Shown one piece after another: positions 29,007 to 39,418 of a stretch of 44,248 bases of DNA. A program made the translations under genes and the position numbers. The notes under the pieces were generated by a model. The model made no database searches. It was not told where the DNA came from and saw only the letters and a program-made list of their open reading frames with translations. The DNA is taken from positions 1 through 44,248 of the forward strand of contig JADFTK010000005.1 of the NCBI GenBank assembly GCA_022560375.1. Direction: 5' to 3'. Each line of letters begins with the position of its first letter. Within the stretch, counting starts at the first letter, position 1. The DNA comes from Patescibacteria group bacterium. Lineage in GTDB: Bacteria > Patescibacteriota > Patescibacteriia > UBA10025 > JAHIVO01.

Positions 29007-29456
29007 ATGCTAGCCAATCAAGCCCAACCGATCATTAAGGAATTTTTACTACGGGTCCTTAACGAAAACTGCAGGGGTGAGTCCGGTAAGCAGCATTATC
29101 TGCTTGGATTTAAACCTGATTTCCCGTTAAACTTTGCGCCGATTGATACTGACTCGCCAAGTTCTGTCAAATTAGAATTAGCTACAGATAATTCAACATT
29201 TGCTGAACTGGGATTGTGCTTTACGTTTCCTCACGAAATTTGTGAGCAGTTAGAAGAGAAACTCGGTATGCCCACGATTCACAGCAACCACCGTCGGATG
29301 ATCGCTTCGACAATGGATATCCAAGATCCGCCCATGAAGCCGTTTAATAGATCGGCCCGTCTAGATCTGACAATCCGCCAATTAGCCACTTTTTTGGCCA
29401 ATTGGTTGAGTAAAAAGCATCCCCATGTTTCGCTTATTACACCCCTCGTATCCTAG
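29007..29456 (+). CDS. Hypothetical protein
   Basis: 149-aa ORF with AGGAGG Shine-Dalgarno; bracketed by terminators; no recognised family. Confidence 0.75.
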   Translation: MLANQAQPIIKEFLLRVLNENCRGESGKQHYLLGFKPDFPLNFAPIDTDSPSSVKLELATDNSTFAELGLCFTFPHEICEQLEEKLGMPTIHSNHRRMIASTMDIQDPPMKPFNRSARLDLTIRQLATFLANWLSKKHPHVSLITPLVS

Positions 29457-29475
29457 CCGATACGAGGGTTTTTTT
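29443..29475 (+). terminator. Strong terminator overlapping the stop of the 29007 gene
   Basis: CCCTCGTATC-ctagcc-GATACGAGGG-TTTTTTT, 10-bp perfect stem; TAG in the loop. Confidence 0.85.
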
Positions 29476-29659
29476 ATTGGAGCAATAAAATACTTTATAT
29501 TAGCCAAAAAAAGGAATTTTACCCAGTTCGTAAAACACAGGGTGTTGACTTATTAGTTAAGATAAGATAGTATGACAGCCAACTTGAAGATAATGAATGA
29601 ATATATTTCCTAAGGGTAGCCAAATTGTAGCTATTTTAATCACCTATTAGCGCCTACCA

Positions 29660-29953
29660 ATGGATAAAGATTCTCAACAAGTATGGTGGCAGCCAGCCAT
29701 AAAGATTTTTGTCCAGATATCTGGATTATTGGTTGGACCCATTGTCATCGCTCTACTGCTAGGGCGATACCTGGATGAAAAGTTTGATAAGGAGCCGTGG
29801 TTTTTCCTGGGACTGACAACAATAGCTTTTATCATATCCATAATTTCTTTGATCAAAATTGGAAGAAATTATATAAAAAAAATAGAAAGAGAGCAAAAAA
29901 ATAAAGAAACAAATAAACATGAATCTAGTAAAATTAACAACAGCCATAGGTAG
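29660..29953 (+). CDS. AtpZ/AtpI-like ATP synthase accessory protein
   Basis: Two TM segments with LLVGPIVIALLLGRYLDEKFDKEPWFFLGLTTIAFIISIISLIK, immediately upstream of atpB. Confidence 0.75.
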   Translation: MDKDSQQVWWQPAIKIFVQISGLLVGPIVIALLLGRYLDEKFDKEPWFFLGLTTIAFIISIISLIKIGRNYIKKIEREQKNKETNKHESSKINNSHR

Positions 29954-30788
29954 CGAAGCTGAAATTGCAGCCAATACTTATGAAGAAATATCTCATGAGT
30001 TGACGCTCTTTGCTGAGCCAGTTTTTAATATTGGTGAATTTACTGTTACTAATTCGTTAATCAATGCCTGGATAGTAGTAGTGGGGATTGTCATCCTATC
30101 AATTATAATTAGCAAAAAAATAAAGCGTATTCCTCGAGGGTTGCAAAATGCTTTTGAAATTGTGGTTGAGGGAGCCATGAACTTAGCGGATTCTGTTACC
30201 GGTGACCGAGCCAAGACAAAAAAAGTATTTCCGTTTGTCTTTGCCGCTTTTATTTTTATTCTATTAAATAACTGGCTAGGCCTCTTGCCTGGTATCGGCT
30301 CCATTGGTTTTATTGAGCAGCACGGCGCAGAATTATTGTTTGTCCCGTTTTTTCGCGGAGCCATGGCCGATTTGAATACGACATTGGCCTTAGCTCTGCT
30401 TACCGTTATTGGAGCTAATATATTTGGTATATTTACGGTAGGATTCTTCAAGCACATGAATAAATTTTTTAATGTTAAAGCCCTAGCTGAAATACCTGGT
30501 AAGCTAAAGAAAGAGCCAGCTATCATATTTATAAACCCAATTAAGTTTTTTGTTGGGATAATTGAAATTATCAGTGAATTTGCTAAAGTAGCCTCACTAT
30601 CATTTCGATTGTTCGGAAATATATTTGCCGGTGAGGTGCTGTTGTCTTCAATTGCGGTCATATTTGCCTTGGCTCTGCCCATACCGTTCCTGTTTTTGGA
30701 GGTATTTGTTGGCATGATTCAAGCGTTAATCTTCAGCATACTCATGCTAGTATATTTCACTATCGCCTCAACGGCGGAAGAACATTAA
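29919..30788 (+). CDS. atpB: F-type ATP synthase subunit a
   Basis: FVFAAFIFILLNNWLGLLPGIGSIGF...FAKVASLSFRLFGNIFAGEVLLSSI...EVFVGMIQALIFSILMLVYFTIAS. Confidence 0.95.
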   Translation: MNLVKLTTAIGSEAEIAANTYEEISHELTLFAEPVFNIGEFTVTNSLINAWIVVVGIVILSIIISKKIKRIPRGLQNAFEIVVEGAMNLADSVTGDRAKTKKVFPFVFAAFIFILLNNWLGLLPGIGSIGFIEQHGAELLFVPFFRGAMADLNTTLALALLTVIGANIFGIFTVGFFKHMNKFFNVKALAEIPGKLKKEPAIIFINPIKFFVGIIEIISEFAKVASLSFRLFGNIFAGEVLLSSIAVIFALALPIPFLFLEVFVGMIQALIFSILMLVYFTIASTAEEH

Positions 30789-30816
30789 TGGTATAATTAA
30801 TATAGATATAAGTAAT

Positions 30817-30872
30817 GTTTGCTGTACCGACCCTGTTTAAAAAAAAATAATTACTGGTCGAGCACAGCAAAC
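30817..30872 (+). promoter_or_regulatory. Bulged hairpin directly upstream of atpE
   Basis: GTTTGCTGT (30817-30825)/ACAGCAAAC (30864-30872) with inner CGACC (30828-30832)/GGTCG (30856-30860) and an A-rich loop. Confidence 0.65.
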
Positions 30873-30885
30873 GTAGAAAGGATAA

Positions 30886-31113
<228 letters not shown>

Positions 31114-31127
31114 TCGCCTGACGGACG

Positions 31128-31153
31128 GAAGATCTGTCAATTATCAGGTCTTC
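31128..31153 (+). promoter_or_regulatory. Hairpin directly downstream of atpE
   Basis: GAAGATCTG/CAGGTCTTC, 9-bp stem with one G-U pair; no proper T-run. Confidence 0.5.
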
Positions 31154-31181
31154 TGTGGTCATATGATTAAAAAAATGAAAC

Positions 31182-31682
31182 ATGGATGAATTAATAAAAA
31201 CATTTCACATAGATTGGAAACTTTTAATAGCCCAGGTAATTAATTTTGCAATTGTCCTAGGGGTGCTATGGTATTTTGCTCTGCGCCCACTGCGTAAAGT
31301 GATGGACAAACGGACTGATGATATTACTAAAAGTTTGGATGATGCAAAAAAAATTGAGAAACGAATGCAGGATACCGCGATAGAACGAGAACAGATTATT
31401 ATAGAAGCTAAGAAAGAAGCGCAAATAATAGCTGCCCAAGTTGCTGAGGATACAGAAAAATTACGTGAGGATAAACTTCATCAAACACGTGAGGAAATAA
31501 ATAAAATGGGAGCCAAAGCTAAAGAGGATTTATCCTCAGCCAAGGAGCAAATGGTACGCGAGGTAAAAAAAGAGATATCAAATATAATTATTTCCGCCAG
31601 CGAAAAGGTTATTGATAAAAATATTGATGCCGCTGACAATCAGAAACTTATTGATGAAACACTAAACCAGGTGAAAGAATAG
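31182..31682 (+). CDS. atpF: F-type ATP synthase subunit b
   Basis: N-terminal TM (LLIAQVINFAIVLGVLWYFALRPLRKVMDKR) then long charged helix. Confidence 0.93.
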   Translation: MDELIKTFHIDWKLLIAQVINFAIVLGVLWYFALRPLRKVMDKRTDDITKSLDDAKKIEKRMQDTAIEREQIIIEAKKEAQIIAAQVAEDTEKLREDKLHQTREEINKMGAKAKEDLSSAKEQMVREVKKEISNIIISASEKVIDKNIDAADNQKLIDETLNQVKE

Positions 31683-31683
31683 T

Positions 31684-32085
31684 ATGCGGAAGATTACCCC
31701 GAAAAAATATGCTATCAGCCTGTATGAGGTGACACAAAATGCCAGCCGTGATGCCATAGGAGAAAGTGTTAAAAATTTTATTAAATTATTAGTTCAGCAC
31801 AAGCGTTTATCGCAAGCTGAAAAAGTGATTAAAGCTTTTAGTAAGTATGCTGATGAACAGGAAAATATTCTAGAAGTATCAGTAACCACGGTTGATAAGA
31901 TGGCAGATAAACAAAGACGGAGTTTAATAAAGGAGCTAGAAAAACATTTTAGTAAAAAAATAGTATTGATAGAATTAATTGATAAAGCATTGCTGGGGGG
32001 CATCGTACTGCATTACGGAGATACGGTGGCTGATGGCAGTGTGAAGCAGCGGCTTAGTTTATTAGCTCAATCATTAACCAAGTAA
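31684..32085 (+). CDS. atpH: F-type ATP synthase subunit delta
   Basis: PKKYAISLYEVT N-terminus and LLGGIVLHYGDTVADGSVKQRL C-terminus; position in operon. Confidence 0.9.
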   Translation: MRKITPKKYAISLYEVTQNASRDAIGESVKNFIKLLVQHKRLSQAEKVIKAFSKYADEQENILEVSVTTVDKMADKQRRSLIKELEKHFSKKIVLIELIDKALLGGIVLHYGDTVADGSVKQRLSLLAQSLTK

Positions 32086-32109
32086 CCATAAAGATAATAA
32101 GAACTATAT

Positions 32110-33627
32110 ATGTCCAATAAAGATTTCATCATCGATGAATTAAAAAAACAAATTACTGATTTCAAAACATCTGTGGCCAAAGAAAAGGTTGGTACCGTTG
32201 AAGAGGTTGGTGATGGTATTGCCCGTATTTCTGGATTAGCCGAGGTCAGGGCAGCCGAGATGCTTGAATTTCCTGGCGGAAAATTCGGGGTGGCTTTGAA
32301 CCTGGAAGAAGATACTATCGGTGCTATTATTTTGGATGATCAATCAGGTATAAATGTGGGGGATACGGTGAAAAGTACCGGTAATATATTGCAGGTGCCG
32401 GTTGGCGAGTCACTGGTAGGACGGGTAGTGAATCCCTTGGGTAAACCCGTGGATGGTAAAGGTGATATTAAATCTGACAAATTTTATCCGGTGGAGAAAA
32501 TCGCCCCTCGAGTTATTACCAGAAAATCAGTGGACACGCCTTTGCAAACTGGCATCAAGGCTATTGACTCAATGATACCGATTGGCCGAGGCCAGCGTGA
32601 GCTTATCATTGGCGACCGCCAAGTAGGCAAGACAGCTATTACTATAGACACTATTGTAAATCAAAAAGATACGGGTGTGATTTGCATATATGTTGCCATT
32701 GGTCAGAAAGAATCAAAAATTGCCAGAATAGTGGCGGAGTTAGAAAAGCGCGGAGCTATGGATCATACTATCGTAGTGATGGCTGGTGCGTCAGATCCGG
32801 CCTCGCTATCGTTTATTTCCCCGTATTCAGGATGTGCCATGGGTGAGTATTTCATGGATCAGGGTAAAGATGCTTTAGTAATTTATGATGATTTATCCAA
32901 GCATGCTTGGGCTTACCGCCAAATTTCATTATTATTACGTCGACCACCAGGTCGTGAAGCCTACCCCGGAGATGTTTTTTATCTGCACTCCAGGCTGCTA
33001 GAGAGAGCGGCCAGGCTCAATGAAGACAATGGTGGCGGATCACTAACCGCCTTGCCGATTATTGAAACTCAATCAGGCGATGTCTCCGCCTATATACCAA
33101 CTAATGTAATTTCAATTACTGATGGTCAAATATATTTGGAGCCGGATTTATTTCATCAAGGCATTCGGCCAGCCCTAAATGTTGGTTTGTCCGTATCGCG
33201 AGTCGGCTCAGCTGCGCAGACTAAGGCCATGAAGAAAGTGGCTGGTAAATTACGATTAGATCTAGCCCAATATCGTGAATTGGCTGCTTTTGCTCAGTTT
33301 GGCTCTGATCTGGATGAAGCTACTCGCCACCAGCTGGAGAGAGGTAAACGTTTGACTGAAATATTGAAACAGGGACAGTTCGAACCAATGTCAGTTTCCC
33401 AGCAGGTGGCGATTCTGTACGCCGGCGTCAATGGTTTACTTGATGATATACCCGTGGAAAAAATTAAGGAGTTTGAGAAATCATTCATTGAATATCTAAG
33501 TACATCACAAGCTGAATTACTAAAGAGTATTGCTAGCGATGGTGATTTGTCAGAGGAGTTAGAAAAAAAGTTGAAAGCGGTCATTGAAGATTATAAAAAA
33601 ATGAAAGATTTTGTCATAAAAAAGTAA
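32110..33627 (+). CDS. atpA: F-type ATP synthase subunit alpha
   Basis: [19 protein letters not shown]...VYIAIGQK-like...[29 protein letters not shown]. Confidence 0.97.
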   Translation: MSNKDFIIDELKKQITDFKTSVAKEKVGTVEEVGDGIARISGLAEVRAAEMLEFPGGKFGVALNLEEDTIGAIILDDQSGINVGDTVKSTGNILQVPVGESLVGRVVNPLGKPVDGKGDIKSDKFYPVEKIAPRVITRKSVDTPLQTGIKAIDSMIPIGRGQRELIIGDRQVGKTAITIDTIVNQKDTGVICIYVAIGQKESKIARIVAELEKRGAMDHTIVVMAGASDPASLSFISPYSGCAMGEYFMDQGKDALVIYDDLSKHAWAYRQISLLLRRPPGREAYPGDVFYLHSRLLERAARLNEDNGGGSLTALPIIETQSGDVSAYIPTNVISITDGQIYLEPDLFHQGIRPALNVGLSVSRVGSAAQTKAMKKVAGKLRLDLAQYRELAAFAQFGSDLDEATRHQLERGKRLTEILKQGQFEPMSVSQQVAILYAGVNGLLDDIPVEKIKEFEKSFIEYLSTSQAELLKSIASDGDLSEELEKKLKAVIEDYKKMKDFVIKK

Positions 33628-33630
33628 ATC

Positions 33631-34539
33631 ATGCCAGTAGCAACAAAAGAAATTCAAAGGCGTATCCGCTCCGTAGGTAATACCAAAAAAATTACCAAAG
33701 CTATGGAGTTGGTGTCGGCAGCAAAAAGGCGTTCCGCTGTACAGTCGGTAGTGGCTACCAGGAAATACTCCCAGACTGCCTGGCAGATCGTCAAAGATCT
33801 ATCAGCCAGAACTGATCCTGCCCACCATCCGCTACTACACAAGCGTGACCAGAACGACAACCTGGGATTAATTCTGCTGTCATCCAACCGAGGTTTATGT
33901 GGAGGATTTAATAGGGAAATTGTAGAGCTGGCGGCTAAATATTGTAATGGTTTCGCTGAGAAAAATCAGGCAGCCAAGATTGAGGTAGTTTTAGTCGGAC
34001 AGCGTGGCCGCAATATCATGACCAGGCATCACTATAAAATAGTGGCTGAATTTACAAAATCAGATGTGGCTGAGAGTATTACCGAAGTTCAGGCCTTGGC
34101 AAAAATGGTCATTGATGATTATTTGTCCGGCAAATACGATAAAGTGGTTATGGCTTACACGGATTATCATTCGGCTATTTCGCAAGAACCTCGGCTTCGC
34201 CAATTATTGCCAATTCATTCGGCTGACGAGGAGCTGGGATCAGTAGACGGGGACGAGATGCCTGCCGAGAAGGCTCCGGCATATGAATATACGTTTGAGC
34301 CATCTCCTGACTATGTCTTAGACCAAATGCTCTACCGCTTGATCGAATTACAAATTTATCAGGCACTACTAGAGTCCAATGCCTCAGAACATTCGGCTAG
34401 AATGGTGGCTATGCGCAATGCCTCAGATGCGGCTAATGATATGATTGACGATCTTACTTTGAGTTTTAATCAGGCTAGACAACAGGTGATAACAGCTGAG
34501 TTAGCCGAGATAAGCGCTGGTCGCGCGGCAGTGTCTTAA
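33631..34539 (+). CDS. atpG: F-type ATP synthase subunit gamma
   Basis: RRIRSVGNTKKITKAMELVSAAKRR...SNRGLCGGFN...MVAMRNASDAANDMIDDLTLSFNQARQ. Confidence 0.96.
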   Translation: MPVATKEIQRRIRSVGNTKKITKAMELVSAAKRRSAVQSVVATRKYSQTAWQIVKDLSARTDPAHHPLLHKRDQNDNLGLILLSSNRGLCGGFNREIVELAAKYCNGFAEKNQAAKIEVVLVGQRGRNIMTRHHYKIVAEFTKSDVAESITEVQALAKMVIDDYLSGKYDKVVMAYTDYHSAISQEPRLRQLLPIHSADEELGSVDGDEMPAEKAPAYEYTFEPSPDYVLDQMLYRLIELQIYQALLESNASEHSARMVAMRNASDAANDMIDDLTLSFNQARQQVITAELAEISAGRAAVS

Positions 34540-34565
34540 TTAATAATATTACTAAAGATAAATGA

Positions 34566-35950
<1,385 letters not shown>

Positions 35951-35951
<1 letters not shown>

Positions 35952-36394
35952 TGTCCGACAAGTTTAAATTTGAGATTACTACACCAGAACGCACAGTATA
36001 TTCTGATACTGTTGATGAGGTTATATTACCGACCTTGAGCGGAGAGATTGGCATATTGCCAAATCATATCCCGCTGGTTTCAGTAATAAAGCCTGGTGAG
36101 ATTCGCATCAAAAAAGGCTCTGAAGAAAGTAGCTTAGCTGTCTCAGGTGGATTTATTGAAGTGCAGCCAAATAAAGTGATTGTTTTAGCTGATACGGCGG
36201 AGCGAGCGGAAGAAATTGATGAAGCAAGAGCTGAAGAAGCGCGACAGAGGGCAGAGAAATTATCAAAAGAGAAAGGTGTAGATGCACGCGAGTTTGCTGC
36301 CATATCAGCCAAGATTGAGAAAGAACTAAGCCGTTTAAAAGTCGTGAGGCGCAGAAGAAAAAATAGACCAATATCACCAATAAAACCAACATAA
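35951..36394 (+). CDS. atpC: F-type ATP synthase subunit epsilon
   Basis: FEITTPERTVYSDTVDEVILPTLSGEIGILPNHIPLVSVIKPGEIRIKKG. Confidence 0.93.
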
Positions 36395-36411
36395 AAAGTG
36401 AAAGGGATTAT

Positions 36412-36846
36412 ATGACGCATAAATGCCAGGCGCTGGTATTGCACTGTATGGACTACAGGTTCATTGGACACCTTAGAGATTTTATTGTATCTCAGGGATT
36501 AAAGGATCAATACGACGAGGTCAGCGTGGCCGGGGGAGTGCAAGGAATAGTTAGCGGCACCAAACATGTTCAGGAATATATCTTGAATCAAATTGGCACC
36601 GCCCGCCGTCTGCACAGTATTCAAGATGTATATCTCATTAACCATTTAGACTGCGGGGCCTATGGAGGACGAACCGCGTTCGGTAGCGACCAGGAGGAGC
36701 ATGATCGCCACACCTCAGATTTACAGAAAGCACAGATTATCATCAACCAACGCTTTTCTGAACTAAATATCAGTATGGTTATCGCACGGTTGAATGAAGA
36801 AAATGGAGGCCAGGAGGTAGATTTCGAAGTAGTAAGCGGTTCATAA
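36412..36846 (+). CDS. Beta-carbonic-anhydrase-like protein (short)
   Basis: HCMDYRF (CxDxR) and NHLDCGAYGG (HxxC), the zinc/active-site motifs of beta-carbonic anhydrases; 144 aa. Confidence 0.7.
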   Translation: MTHKCQALVLHCMDYRFIGHLRDFIVSQGLKDQYDEVSVAGGVQGIVSGTKHVQEYILNQIGTARRLHSIQDVYLINHLDCGAYGGRTAFGSDQEEHDRHTSDLQKAQIIINQRFSELNISMVIARLNEENGGQEVDFEVVSGS

Positions 36847-36864
36847 CTGCTGTAAAAAATTTAA

Positions 36865-36896
36865 AAAGGTCAGTCGAAGGAAACTGGTCTTTTTTT
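36865..36896 (+). terminator. Rho-independent terminator
   Basis: AAGGTCAGT-...-AACTGGTCTT stem with TTTTTTT. Confidence 0.65.
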
Positions 36897-36957
36897 ATTG
36901 ATTAAGAATAACAATAGTGCTAGAGTTTATTAATTAGTATTTATTTTTTTTGAATTT

Positions 36958-37593
36958 ATGGAATGTTGTGCCAACTATGATCGTGTTTTTGATCAAAAGC
37001 AAGCAAAAAAGGATTTAAAAAGATATCGCAAAAGGGGTCTGCGAAAATCCTCACAGCAGATTGTTGACTATCTAGGGGATAAAATCGGTGGCATGACTGT
37101 CTTAGAGATCGGCAGTGGAGTAGGCTATCTGGGTATGGAGTTAGTAAAAAAAGGTGCTAAGTCCGCTCTGGAAATTGATATTTCTTATGCCTATCTCGAA
37201 AGAGCTAAGGTTCTGCGTCACGAATTAAATTTGGATGATGCGGTAGAGTTTAGGACCATGGACTTTATACAACACTATGGTAATTTATCGGATCATGATA
37301 TAGTGGTGTCTGATAAAGTTATTTGCTGCTTGCCCAATTTTAAGGAATTTATAGAGGCAGGAACGGCTCGGGCCAAGCACTATTACGCCATAGTTTATCC
37401 TAGAGATCTAAGACTTTGGAAAATGTTTGGCGTAGTGCTGAATTGGTCAGCTCAGTTTTTAAAAAAATATAAAGGGTTTAATTTTTTTATTCATCCTCAC
37501 AAGGATATTCACGAATTAATTACCCAAAAAGGATTTGAAAAAGTATTAGATAGAAAGGGGGTTTGGCAAATATCAATATATGAAAAGAAGTAG
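36958..37593 (+). CDS. SAM-dependent methyltransferase
   Basis: MTVLEIGSGVGYLGMELVKKGAKSALEIDIS (class I SAM motif I and post I). Confidence 0.85.
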   Translation: MECCANYDRVFDQKQAKKDLKRYRKRGLRKSSQQIVDYLGDKIGGMTVLEIGSGVGYLGMELVKKGAKSALEIDISYAYLERAKVLRHELNLDDAVEFRTMDFIQHYGNLSDHDIVVSDKVICCLPNFKEFIEAGTARAKHYYAIVYPRDLRLWKMFGVVLNWSAQFLKKYKGFNFFIHPHKDIHELITQKGFEKVLDRKGVWQISIYEKK

Positions 37594-37624
37594 GTATGGC
37601 ACTTTTTAAAAAATTGGAGGAGAC

Positions 37625-37789
37625 ATGGCGGAAGGAAAAGCAATTTGTCCATGTTGTAATGGCAACATTGATATAGTTAACGGTAAATTGATCGGTCACG
37701 ACCGTACGGAAACAGGGTACTGCGAAGGCAGCAACAAAACACCTGATGAATTGAGAGCTTCAAATTGTTCTGATGCCAAGAACAAGTAA
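37625..37789 (+). CDS. 54-aa Cys-rich small protein (possible zinc ribbon), not in the ORF track
   Basis: MAEGKAICPCCNGNIDIVNGKLIGHDRTETGYCEGSNKTPDELRASNCSDAKNK; GGAGGAG Shine-Dalgarno 4-5 nt before ATG; own terminator. Confidence 0.75.
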   Translation: MAEGKAICPCCNGNIDIVNGKLIGHDRTETGYCEGSNKTPDELRASNCSDAKNK

Positions 37790-37812
37790 GTGATATTTGT
37801 TTCTACCTATTA

Positions 37813-37842
37813 AAGTCTGTTTTAAAAAAACAGGCTTTTTTT
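37813..37842 (+). terminator. Rho-independent terminator after the 54-aa protein
   Basis: AGTCTGTTTT-AAAAACAGGCT-TTTTTT. Confidence 0.7.
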
Positions 37843-37844
37843 AA

Positions 37845-37872
37845 TTGACAATATATCCAGTGGCGCTATACT
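37845..37872 (+). promoter_or_regulatory. Near-consensus promoter of the dtxR-like gene
   Basis: TTGACA (37845-37850), 16-bp spacer, TATACT (37867-37872). Confidence 0.75.
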
Positions 37873-37881
37873 AAAAAATAA

Positions 37882-37897
37882 GTTCGTATACACGAAC
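37882..37897. promoter_or_regulatory. Candidate operator palindrome
   Basis: GTTCGT-ATAC-ACGAAC, 6-bp arms, just downstream of the -10 and 4 nt before the regulator ATG. Confidence 0.55.
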
Positions 37898-37901
37898 AAT
37901 T

Positions 37902-38333
37902 ATGAAAGATAAACGAATCACCCCAACAATAGAAGACTATTTAAGAGCTATCTATTACTTAGGCAAAAAGCGCGATGGTGGTGTTGGTGTTGTTACCCTG
38001 GCCAAGTATATGCGACTCGCCAAATCTACAGTTTCCGAAAGACTTAAAAATTTAGACAATCATAAACTTATTAACTACAAAAAGTATTCTTCAATAATAT
38101 TTACTAACAAAGGATATACGCTCGCCAGCCAGCTAACTTATAAACATCGACTAATTGAGGTATTTTTGCACGAGGCACTAAAGATGAGCAAAAACAATGT
38201 GCATAGAGAAGCCCACAAGCTCGAACACGCCTTTAGTGATGAGGTGATTACCAGATTAAGTAAATTTCTTGGCTACCCCAAAAAAGATCCTCATGGAAAA
38301 CCAATAACGCATAAGCATGAAATCACGGACTAA
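37902..38333 (+). CDS. DtxR/MntR-family metal-dependent transcriptional regulator
   Basis: TPTIEDYLRAIYYLGKKRDGGVGVVTLAKYMRLAKSTVSERLKNLDNHKLINYKKY...REAHKLEHAFSDEVITRLSKFLGYPKKDPHGKPI. Confidence 0.9.
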   Translation: MKDKRITPTIEDYLRAIYYLGKKRDGGVGVVTLAKYMRLAKSTVSERLKNLDNHKLINYKKYSSIIFTNKGYTLASQLTYKHRLIEVFLHEALKMSKNNVHREAHKLEHAFSDEVITRLSKFLGYPKKDPHGKPITHKHEITD

Positions 38334-39414
38334 ACTTTCCCTTATATTTACGCTGTTTTTACTTCTATTTAGTATGGTCTTAATTGTTTTTACTCCTTTG
38401 GGGCGCCTAGTATTCAGGGGTGATGACAGTGAGTACAATAGTGACAAAGTATTACAGGCTAGTGAAGATAAGGCTATTGACTATAAAAAACTTCAACAAA
38501 TTTCCCAAGAGAAGATGGGTATGATTGGTGAGGTTGCTACTGATGATTTCGACCCAACTGAATTCTTAACTACCTGGAATTTTAATAATCTCCCACCGGA
38601 AGAACGGGAAAAATTTTATAAAGAATCACGACTCCCAGATGGTAGACTGCTGAGAGAATATTGGTTCATTGCTGAAGATAAAGAAATTGAGATTGCTCCG
38701 GGTATATTTTTTCCCGCCTGGACTTATAATGGACAGGTTCCAGCTCCAACGATCCGAGCAACTGAAGGTGATCGGATTAGGATACACTTTGTGAATAGTG
38801 GAACTAAGCCTCATACCATGCACTTCCACGGCTTCCACACTGAAGAAATGGATGGCGCCGTGCAAGATCAGTTCGTTTATCCAGGGGAAACATTTACCTA
38901 TGAATTTGATGCCGATCCATTTGGCGTCCATCTTTTTCATTGTCATTCTGTACCGGTAAGTCAGCACATCAGCAAAGGGCTTTACGGAGCCTACATTGTT
39001 GATCCCAAAGAAGATACTAGGCCCCAGGCTGATCAAGAGCTTATTATGGTTATGAATGGATTTGATACTAATTTTGATGAAGAAAATGAGATATATGCCG
39101 TGAACACGGTGGCCTTTCACTACGCAAAACATCCTATTCAAGTAAAAGCCGGTGAATTGGTACGGATTTACCTTATCAATATACTTGAATTTGATCAGAT
39201 CAATTCTTTTCATGTCCACGCTAATTTCTTCGATGAATATAGAACTGGGACATCTCTGGAACCAGACACTTTCACTGATACAGTTATCATGGGACAAGGA
39301 GAGCGATCTATTATAGATATACGATTTAAATTTCCAGGGAAATACATGTTCCATGCCCACAAAACCGAATTTGCAGAAAAAGGATGGATGGGCTTTTTTG
39401 AAGTCATAGAATAA
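38317..39414 (+). CDS. Two-domain multicopper oxidase, membrane anchored
   Basis: N-terminal TM; four HxH motifs (MHFHGFH, LFHCHSVPVSQH, FHVHANFF, MFHAHKTEF) and PAPTIRATEGDRIRIHFVNSG; Cys only in the first-domain HCH motif. Confidence 0.9.
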   Translation: MKSRTKLSLIFTLFLLLFSMVLIVFTPLGRLVFRGDDSEYNSDKVLQASEDKAIDYKKLQQISQEKMGMIGEVATDDFDPTEFLTTWNFNNLPPEEREKFYKESRLPDGRLLREYWFIAEDKEIEIAPGIFFPAWTYNGQVPAPTIRATEGDRIRIHFVNSGTKPHTMHFHGFHTEEMDGAVQDQFVYPGETFTYEFDADPFGVHLFHCHSVPVSQHISKGLYGAYIVDPKEDTRPQADQELIMVMNGFDTNFDEENEIYAVNTVAFHYAKHPIQVKAGELVRIYLINILEFDQINSFHVHANFFDEYRTGTSLEPDTFTDTVIMGQGERSIIDIRFKFPGKYMFHAHKTEFAEKGWMGFFEVIE

Positions 39415-39418
39415 TAAA

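Noticed and set aside
29993-30715. 240-aa minus-strand ORF opposite atpB
   Set aside because: Complete overlap with a clearly recognised atpB; no family features.
38626-39360. 244-aa minus-strand ORF opposite the multicopper oxidase
   Set aside because: Complete overlap with a motif-supported MCO; antisense artefact.
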